A stretch of DNA of 64,000 bases from Ctena decussata (Eukaryota; Mollusca; Bivalvia; Lucinida; Lucinidae), in assembly GCA_963989385.1 (NCBI GenBank), contig OZ022500.1, positions 76,690,289 through 76,754,288 on the forward strand. Direction: 5' to 3'. The translations under genes were made by a program, and so were the position numbers. The first letter of the stretch is position 1. Each line of letters opens with the position of its first letter. This document shows positions 55,984-64,000 of the stretch, one piece after another. The notes under the pieces are model-generated. The model was not told the origin of the DNA, searched no databases, and saw only the letters and a program-made list of their open reading frames with translations.

Positions 55984-58127
55984 AATAATATATAAAGATC
56001 TGCCCGGTTGTAATATAAAGAAATGGATATAGGATTGACTATAACTTTAAGTAGGACCTCTTGTCAAAAGGTCAGAAAACATTTTAATGTACTAAACGAG
56101 TATTTACAGATTTTACAGATTTTGTATTTACACAGAGGTTATGTATAAATGCATCAACATCCCAGTGAACACAAAACGTCGAAACAATATTGAAATAAGA
56201 AATAAAATTTCCTTACCCGTGAATTATCGCTGATTGAAACATGTTGGAGGTAGATCACGAAATAATAATTCACGACGGCTAAGCCAAAATGAATTAATAT
56301 TCGTATCTGTCCGACAATACATGTGTTAATCTGTGATAATTCACATGTTATACGGGTATGGAAAATTATTTCGATTCTAACATTATATAGAATAAAAATG
56401 CAAGTATATCGCGTTTTCTAAGGGACTATATTTGAGGCGAATGTCGATATTTACATGCAATGTCATCAATGCGCGAAATTGAAACGTTTCGACCTTAACA
56501 ACGTGATTTATCACAATTTTTCACAAGACGCCACTTCCTATCTGCTGAATGGGGAAACAGTTACGTCATGTAAGAATTAAAGTAGAGCCAACGTCAAGAC
56601 GTTGACTAAAAGTTTCAACCTTGTGTGCATGCACTTGATGACTCAACGTAGATTCAATACTGTTTCGACGTTATGTGCATGCAGATAAAAAGGTTTTTAA
56701 AAACAGCAGTGTAACACACAGTTCAGCTATATGAGCATTCAATTTTCATGCTTTATTTACGAAAATGATGCGCTCTTATATTGAATTGTTGAGTAATAAT
56801 TCGATGTTAGAAGGTCAGTTGTAAAGAAGATATTATGAGCGCGGAGGGTGAGAGCTTCTTCTACTTACAATTGACTGACAAACTCCAGAGTAATATATCT
56901 ACTCAACAATTTATTGCTAAAACTGAACTGTCTCGATTCTAACTCTCAAAAATACTGAAAATCATTCTTTTCCTTCTTCAACTTCTCCCAACCTTTTCGT
57001 CTGTGCATGCATGATCTCGTCAATATTCTTCACTGCAGCCCAGATAAACGAATGTTTTCTGAAGATTTTAAAGTGACAAGAGAGGTTATACCATCTAACG
57101 TCATCAAAACGTCAAAAAAATGCCAGTTATTGCCAAAGACCTATGGAAACATTTTCCTTACCGATAACTTTCTCGCTGATCATGTTACCCCACCAAATAA
57201 GAAGGCGATGAACATATTGTTTTTTTTTTTATGCGGATCCCGTCAGCATTGGCATCGGCGTCGGCATTGGCTCCTTGTTTGGACCATTTCTTCCGAAGGA
57301 ATTAATGGATTTTCACCAAACTTACATAGGTATACTATAGTAACATACAAAAGAACAAATTAGTCTTAGGTGGTCTTAACTCTATTTTCGAGGTCACAGA
57401 GGTCTAAGATTGTTGAAAAACAGGTTGTCTATTTTCTGAACTAAAAACGAAAAGTTGGGTTCTTTCAAAACTAGTACATAATCATCATTGCAAAAAGGCA
57501 CAGAAGTGATAAGGTGTTGGTGAACTTCAGTCACCACATTTTCAAGGTCACAGGAGGTCATAGAATCTTAAAATTGATTGCCTACACCCTTTCTCCTGAA
57601 CTATTTGTTGGATTCAAACCAACAATGCCACTATTTTGTTTCAAAAAATAGTTTGTCTGAATCTAGTCTTGGATTCATACCAAACTGACATTGATCATAA
57701 GTAGGACATTGTCAAGGTCACATGGCGACATAGAATATTGAAAAAAAACTGATCGGCACCACCTTTTCTAGGACATAACGTGTTAGATTCATATCATTTT
57801 GCATATTCAATGGGATAAGATTGTTTAAATTACTGTATTCGTGACAATATAGCACTTTTCCCCCAGCGCATGCATTTGCAGCAATACTACTGCGGTATAC
57901 TAGGAAAAACACTTTTGCCATTTTATCTAAATCTGTTATTTTATTAAACCACTGTTTATATTTGTTGTCTAACCATTCTCTACTCAAAAAAAGAGGCGGG
58001 GCATGAGTCATAAATATTAAGTGGTAATCTACCTTAACCATACACCTTTAAATATTCTCCAACTTTTTCACAATTGCTAAAAGCATCTGTTTAAACGCAA
58101 GGTCAAACAAGCTTTATAACAGAGTGC
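55984..58127. other. Non-coding region
   Basis: CATCCCAGTGAACACAAAACG at 56158 and several ACGTC/GACGTT words up to about 56670 may be an old, broken relative of the element at 58128. The open frames at 57007-57363 (+) and 57718-58041 (-) have no recognised domain. Confidence 0.4.
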
Positions 58128-58241
58128 CATCCCAGCAGGCACATGACGTTGAAATGACGTCGTACTGACGTGGATGCGACGTCATGACGTCACATCGACG
58201 TCAATGTGACGTCATATCAACGTCATGTGCCCGCTGGGATG
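58128..58241. mobile_element. TGACGTCA-rich fold-back element
   Basis: CATCCCAGCAGGCACATGAC pairs with the inverted GTCATGTGCCCGCTGGGATG at the right end. The 114 bp between is almost wholly ATGACGTC/GACGTCAT repeats, so it folds as one long hairpin. Confidence 0.85.
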
Positions 58242-58671
58242 CGTATTTTGGTCGTATTAATGTGCAACTGAGTATCAAACAAACAATGTGTTTCACCACA
58301 GTTTGTACGAATAAACAAATTTGACAACGAACCGATCTCTTATCACGCTCTTTCGTGCCTGATAAGACGTAACAGGCTTAAATTTATCAGCTGAAAATTT
58401 CTTCATAAAGACAAAAGAAGGCTGACTTTCTTTAGAAGCAAAATGATCAAAATTGTGATATTTATAAGTAAGTACTGATCTGAATCTTTGTGTATGTCAT
58501 TTTTAATATTTCTTTTTGAATAATACCGTATCTTTAAAAATGCCCATATATTACAATTTTGATGTTTTTCTCTCATTTCTTCCACGTTCTTTGCATGTTT
58601 ATATGCTAAGCATAGTCTTTGATCCTTTTAAGAGTGTCTTTCAATTATTTCGTCTTTTTATTTTCTTTTTT

Positions 58672-58929
58672 GGCCTTAACTCTTTCGGCGCCAAATTTTT
58701 CAGACGACAAATTTTCGTCTGCTCAAATCATTAGACGACAGATTTGTAATTGGAAATTTTAACAATCTAAAGACATTTTTCATAAAATCAGGCTTTTTAA
58801 GTTCATATTTGAATGGCAAACAGTGTAGATCCTGATCAGACGGCTCTTTTAAGAGCCGGCTGATCTGGATATACGCTGTTTGCAAAGTCGCATTTTTGCG
58901 ACTTTGGCGCCGAAAGAGATATTAAGGCC
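58672..58929. mobile_element. MITE-like element with GGCCTTAACTCTTTCGGCGCC ends
   Basis: Ends match as inverted repeats of about 23 bp. The interior has a hairpin at 58817-58884 around GACGGCTCTTTTAAGAGCCG, similar in style to the one inside 61081-61303, plus repeated AGACGACA words. Confidence 0.8.
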
Positions 58930-60342
58930 TTGAATTGTTAAAAATAATCAAAACAAACTCAAGTTGATGTTTTCCCTTATCTGCATGTATCAAAAAGTGT
59001 TCTTTCTAGGCCAAACACTCTTTAGCAGAAAATGTAAACGAAAATACCCGCGAACTTCCACAAAGCACAACCTATCCTTTTATAGATACCGTAACAGGAA
59101 GAAGGGAGAATCGTAAACGACACAAGGGTATAGTACAAGGAGCGATCGAAAAGCTCTGAGCCTAAGATACTTCTAGTAAATCTGCGCATGCGTGCTAAAC
59201 AGGAATGTAATAAGTTGCCATTTACTAGCTTCCGATGGAAGTTTCAAAAATATTTGGCAAAAGTTTCCTTTTTTACGGCACTTAAACACAAGAAGGGAGG
59301 CATATTTTTAAAATAACATTTAAAATCTATTTGTCTTGCTTTACTTAGAGAAATCATTCTTCACCTTCTACAAGATTTAAACGGGTCTTGTTGTAGTACA
59401 TAAAAATATTATGATTTGCCAATAGTTTGATGGAAATGCAAAATATTTTGGCATATGGTGGCTTTACCGTAAACCCTTAATATTGCAACCCTGAAATTTA
59501 GAGACCCATATCCTACTTTCGTGCTTGTTAGGAACGTGGGGAGCAAAATCAAACAATGTTTACACACATTAACATTGACATCTTACATGATTTTTGTCAA
59601 AAAGAGTTAAAAGATATACGCGTCTGTGCACGCAGTGCATGTGACTCCGATTGTGCACTGTCTGCTGAAACTCTCAAAGTAGACACTTTCTGAAAATTAA
59701 AATTTTTTTTTTTTTTTATTCTGGAATGGAATAAATTTATGTTTGCATATATCATCATTTATCGGGATGCTATAGGACAATAATTTGCAAAAAAAATTGA
59801 AAATATTTGACTCTGCTAAAGTTATGGTCGGTCAAAGAGTTATATAGTGCACTCATGGGGGTAACTGTAAAAGGTGAAGTGTTATCCTATTGATATTTAA
59901 GATAAATCCCGAAATTTGGTGGTTGTTGCTCTGTAGAATGGCTATTTAAAATCAACTACTGATATTTGCTCTAAAGGCTTCAAAACATGGTGGGGCTTAG
60001 AACTTTTAGATCCTCGTACAGTACATCTTCGATAACAGATATCTAGTCCAACAGAGTAACTGTACAGCATACAAAAATTGCTATTTTACCTATCTTCTAC
60101 TTTAAACCACAACACAAAACATACACACAGCTTCCATATCCATTACCAGTATTGAAATTATGACACGCCCTTTATTTCACGTTACTAATTTAAAATAAAA
60201 AGATGGGCAATGATCAGGAATTAATACAATCAAATATCCCGCTCTTATGACTGCGGAAATTGAGGCTTATAGCTGTTTTTGTCAGACTAAGGGTACATGT
60301 AGCTTGACTCGTTGAATTGGAAACCAGTCAGAGAAAAGAAGA
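58930..60342. other. Non-coding region
   Basis: No gene or element recognised; a T run at about 59703-59719. Confidence 0.4.
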
Positions 60343-60620
60343 CCGGGGGCCGTATTCATAAAACGACTTAAGTGGTTGCTATGCTGTTGCTAAGGCTAAA
60401 TTTCTTTGAAGGAGATTCCCTACAACTATGAAATTTGCTCTGGAGGAACAGTCTTTTTTAGACTGTTCCTCCAGAGCAAATTTCATAGTTGTAGGGAATC
60501 TCTTTTTTAGACTGTTCCTCCAGAGCAAATTTCATAGTTGTAGGGAATCTCCTTCATAGAAAATTAGCCTTAGCAACAGCATAGCAACGACTTAAGTCGT
60601 TTTATGAATACGGTCCCCGG
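60343..60620. mobile_element. MITE-like fold-back with a duplicated core
   Basis: Ends CCGGGGGCCGTATTCATAAA and its complement. The stem continues through CTTAAG, GTTGCTATGCTGTTGCTAAG and GGAGATTCCCTACAACTATG. The central block TAGACTGTTCCTCCAGAGCA ... GGGAATCTC is present twice in direct order. Confidence 0.85.
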
Positions 60621-60728
60621 ATTCTGTAATTTGAAAATACCTGTACCCGTGCAGTCACTGTTTCAGCTGGACTGGACCAGCTAGTATGCTCCCGTACAAT
60701 ATTTGTACCAATTCTTCTTTTATTTCAG

Positions 60729-60851
60729 CGTGTTTGCTACTTAACTGCTCCAGATTGCAAGCAAAAGACCCAAAGAGTTGTCGTGGAGATGTGATCTGTG
60801 ATGACGAGGAAAGTGATGGACCTGTGTGTGGCTCAGATGGAATTACATACG
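60729..60851 (+). CDS. Kazal-domain exon
   Basis: A 123-nt exon between a good acceptor (TTTTATTTCAG) and a donor (GTATGA), phase 1 at both ends. It encodes CLLLNCSRLQAKDPKSC, which fits the end of one Kazal domain, and RGDVICDDEESDGPVCGSDG plus ITY, the first half of the next. Same exon design as 46668-46850 but on the other strand and clearly different in sequence, so it belongs to another multi-Kazal gene. Flanking exons were not found in the window; the next 450 bp are MITEs. The Kazal fold makes a secreted serine-protease inhibitor likely. Confidence 0.75.
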
Positions 60852-60871
60852 GTATGAAGGAGAGTATAGCT

Positions 60872-61080
60872 GAGCCGCGACACAGGAAAACCAACAAAGT
60901 GGCATGTGCGCCCGTCCAGTCTGATGAGAGTCTTTGCTGTAGCTTAAAGGGTAGCTCATAGTCTCAGCTACCTCCATGCCTATAGCGAAGACTCTGATGA
61001 AACTGGGTGGATGCCAAGACTGATCTGAGCCTTCGCGTGAAGCATATGCCTCTTAGGTGCTTTTATCGTGTTGCGGCTCA
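60872..61080. mobile_element. GAGCCGCGAC fold-back element, copy 12
   Basis: Starts 21 bp after the Kazal exon's donor; the first inner dyad is partly deleted. Confidence 0.85.
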
Positions 61081-61303
61081 ATAGGGGAGAGTCGGGTAAC
61101 TTCGGACAGCAGGTAAATTCGGACAGTGACATTTTTCCCTTCAAATGTCAGTTGTCTGGAACTAAAACAAAAAAGTAACTGGTCAAACAGTGAAAATCCT
61201 GATGAGACGGCTCATTATGAGCCGTCTCATCTTGATTTTCACTGTTTGCAATGGTATGTCCGAATTTACCCGCCTGTCCGAAGCTACCCGATTCTCCCCT
61301 ATA
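61081..61303. mobile_element. MITE-like element with TAGGGGAGAGTCGGGTAAC ends
   Basis: The inverted ends match over about 28 bp, then TAAATTCGGACA/TGTCCGAATTTA. The centre is a hairpin at about 61187-61249 around GACGGCTCATTATGAGCCGTC. It directly abuts fold-back copy 12. Confidence 0.85.
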
Positions 61304-61449
61304 TACACTCCATGCATTCTAATAACAGATTTGACAAATTTCAATCAAGATACGATGGATGGATTGAATGACTTGGCGACTTTATGTCCTTTTTAACAGT
61401 ATTTCAGTAATATAAGAAAATGAAAGACGGTGTGCACAAAACCCCGTTA

Positions 61450-61545
61450 ATGGTTGGACAGATTTCCGCCTCCAGCAGGATTCGAACTTGAACCGCTAGC
61501 TTAGAAGACCAGTGCTAAACCCACTGAACTACCGCAGCTCTAAGT
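61450..61545 (-). mobile_element. tRNA-derived SINE head and body fragment (GGAGGCGGAAATC family)
   Basis: Minus strand: GTAGTTCAGTGGGTTTAGCA (box A), an anticodon arm with TTCTAAG, GGTTCAAGTTCGAATCC (box B), then GCTGGAGGCGGAAATCTG as at 35791-35870. Confidence 0.65.
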
Positions 61546-62296
61546 CATGAAACAAGTCATGCAAGTTCATTTCCAGAAAAAATACACTACATACCAGTTC
61601 TAATAAAAGACTGGCCTGGATCGTATACTGTTCTAAAAGGACTGGTATCGATGGTATCATGACTAACATCGATCGAATCTGTTTAAATGCGAATGAATCG
61701 AATGAAATAGGATGATCATTATTTAGGGCATTTCATATTTTTCTAGCTTTGATATTTAATCTTGACAAAAAAAAAAAAAAACATAAAGGAAACATAAATA
61801 TGTGGCTTCCTGTCTATACAGGGATGCGGCCACATGTTAAAGTAATCACACACTCGGATGTCTATACGAAAAAAAATCAATTTAATCTTGACCAAAAAAA
61901 ATAATAAGGAAACCATCCAGGAATCCACATTTTAAAGGTATTCAAATACTCTGAAGTTTATATGGAATTAACGGAAATTCGATCGTTCAATATTTGGCCT
62001 TGGCGAAAAGCATCACTGTTGTTTATTCGAAAACCTAAAACGTGTGGATTCATGTCTTTATAGAGACCAGGCCACATTTTTATAATTTCCCCTTTGCGAA
62101 CCTCACAGCTAAGCTTCTGCTTCGAGAATGTAGAAGAAAGTGTACTCATGTTTGAGGCGTTATTATTTTGCAAATAAAATGGCTAGTTGCTGCATGTATA
62201 TATTTACAAACACCAAACCATTAGAAAGGTACGTATCCACATATTGTGGTATATCCAAGCATAAGCATGTATATAGAGGATCTTACATGAGTGCTC
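61546..62296. other. Non-coding segment
   Basis: Three loosely related blocks (AAAAAA...GGAAAC...ATGTGG / GTCTATAC) at about 61760, 61860 and 61960-62070 suggest an old repeat. No gene. Confidence 0.35.
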
Positions 62297-62420
62297 ATGC
62301 ATTATTGAATTTATTAAACGAGTTGGGGAAAAAGATAAGATGCGAGGCTTTGCCGAGCATCTTATCGGTTTTCCCCCAACGAGTTTAATAAATTCAATAA
62401 TACAGGAGCACGAATGCAAG
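62297..62420. mobile_element. Fold-back element
   Basis: GCATTATTGAATTTATTAAA, CGAGTTGGGG and GATAAGATGC pair with their inverted copies around a loop at about 62352. Confidence 0.75.
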
Positions 62421-62589
62421 ATTCTATTTATCACATGACACTCAAATCGCATTTTATTAGCAAAATTTGCACTATTTAAGTACCATTCCGGCTAAGAATC
62501 AGGCAGGTGGTGGCATATCGAGGTCTTCAGATTTTGACCAAAACTTGTGTATGAGTCCATTTAGTGACCAAACCTGCACATGCAAAATC

Positions 62590-64000
62590 TTAGGTCAGTC
62601 AGTTAACGGTTGCTATGGAAACCAGGGGATAATCGTTTTCCTTAGCAACAAGCAAATTATGCTTGAACATCTATATAAAATACAACATTTTTGGGAGGCT
62701 AAAACTGTACACAAAGCAAAAATAGCCATTCTTGTAATGTGTTCACTAACACAATGCACATCATTGGTATTGAACTCTGTTTGAAGGTTAAGGAAATAAA
62801 CATCAGCATGTGTGCTATTTGGGGTCAAAGGTCACCTGGGTCAGCGTTTTTACAGAATTTGTGAAAATAGTCAAAAATGACCGAAATCCAACCCAAATAT
62901 TTTCTATAGTATAAAAAATAAAAAGATGTCAGCATTCAATGATAGAAGCACAGCTATGGGGCTTTCAAAATCTGTAATAAAATTACTGTATAAATTTCTT
63001 CTTAGCAACCAGTTTAGCACCGTAGCAACCACTACTTAGGTGATCTGCAAATTTTGACTGAATTGGAAACAGTATATCTTTGACATTATGCAATACAGGT
63101 AGACAATAGTAAGTTATGTTTCAAGCACCGGTATTGAACTTTTGCAATTTGTTGAAAAACCTATGCACAATTTTCTCCTAAGCAACAAATATGTGCCCTT
63201 AGCAACCAACTATTAACAGATATGAAACATTGGTTGACTTCAACAAGCAACATATTTGATATGTGACAAACTATGACAACACATATTAGCTTAAAAGCAG
63301 ACAGGTGTTTAAATCTGTTGAAAAACGTGTGCATATATTTGTGCTTAGCAACCCTTTTTTGGCCCTTAGCAACCACATTTTAACAGATAACTTTTCAGTG
63401 AATTCAACACCAAAAATCTTCTATTTAAAGAGTACTATGCAGAGGATTGTAATTAATGACTGGAAAACAAGTACTTGGCTTTATAAAGATCTTTTGACAA
63501 CTTTGTACATACAGTTACCCTTAGCAACCAGTCTGAACCCCTAGCAACCATTTCTTAACATAAGACTTTTAACTGAATTTCATTTGAAATATCTTTTATG
63601 ACTAACAAAGTATGAAAATAATTGCAAGTAACATTACAACACTAGTTACTGACTTTTAAATTCTGATGAACAATGTGTGTGTATATATTTGTCCTTAGTA
63701 ACCAATTTTAGACCTTAGCAACCAACTGTTCACTGATTTTGATTTTGAGGGAAATTTCTTTTTGTAAATTTCTTTTTGTAACATACTTAATAAACAATTG
63801 TGTATGATGTATGAACCACAAGTGCTGACTTTTACAATATGCTGCAAGAGCTGCGTAAAATTCGTCTTTAGCAACCAATCTGAGTCCATAGCAACAAACT
63901 CTAAATTTAGACATGTGATTGCTTTGGCTGGTTTCCATACTGAATATCCTTTATACCCAAATTAAGAAGACAGATTAAAAGATGCTAGAAGCACAGCTGA
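62590..64000. repeat. Tandem array, ~175-bp units with paired CTTAGCAACCA boxes
   Basis: Paired boxes begin at about 63001, 63178, 63342, 63517, 63693 and 63868 (spacings 164-177). Each pair is two TAGCAACCA words about 20 bp apart, followed by CTGAATTT-like and ACTTTTA blocks. A related but irregular stretch with GTTGCTATGGAAACC lies at 62607. The array runs off the window end. Open frames inside are by-products. Confidence 0.8.

Noticed and set aside
62590..64000. CRISPR array
   Set aside because: Units of about 175 bp have no constant short repeat with unique spacers, and the genome is eukaryotic.

Overview
The window reads as a heterodont-clam-like bivalve mollusc genome. The bulk is AT-rich, intron-containing and crowded with repeats. 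There are tRNA-derived SINEs, 5'-truncated LINE copies, many fold-back MITEs, and composite elements made of inverted termini, a GTCC-type microsatellite and 150-170 bp tandem units, an architecture known in bivalves as pearl-like or tandem-repeat MITEs. The species is not assigned. Protein-coding content is low and scattered.

Layout. 1-5 kb: a 36-bp minisatellite and two short inverted-repeat elements. 5.2-6.5 kb (-): an uninterrupted Cys-loop receptor (nicotinic-receptor-like, non-alpha) reading frame. 8.3-12.9 kb: a THAP zinc-finger exon split by a 4.36 kb inverted-repeat transposon with a 9-bp target duplication; a LINE has inserted in one terminal repeat of that transposon, with its own 11-bp duplication. 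13-22 kb: SINEs, a tRNA-like locus, fold-back elements and microsatellites. 23.06-24.40 kb (+): a close paralogue of the first receptor, head-to-head with it across about 16.5 kb. 25.1-26.9 kb: a composite tandem-repeat element. 27-46 kb: repeats only, including a 155-bp-unit array interrupted by a 0.7 kb DNA transposon that carries a perfect 69-nt inverted copy of a nearby array unit. 46.7-48.5 kb (-): the first two exons of a secreted multi-Kazal protease-inhibitor-type gene, plus a decayed copy of exon 1. 49.4-53.6 kb: a composite element split by a pogo/Tigger-type transposon that encodes a DDE transposase with a C-terminal PHD-like finger, broken by one frameshift. 55-62 kb: fold-back MITEs and one Kazal exon on the + strand at 60.7 kb. 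62.6 kb to the end: a tandem array of about 175 bp per unit, rich in CTTAGCAACCA boxes, running off the window.

The receptor pair is the best-supported coding content. Both copies keep the Cys loop, four membrane segments and a cation-type M2. The Kazal exons have good splice signals and matching intron phases. The most informative structural stories are the nested insertions, dated relative to each other by target-site duplications and interrupted repeat units, and a 13-member family of fold-back elements built of palindromes within palindromes. One member lies 24 bp past the stop codon of the first receptor. No CRISPR array, operon or rRNA gene was seen.
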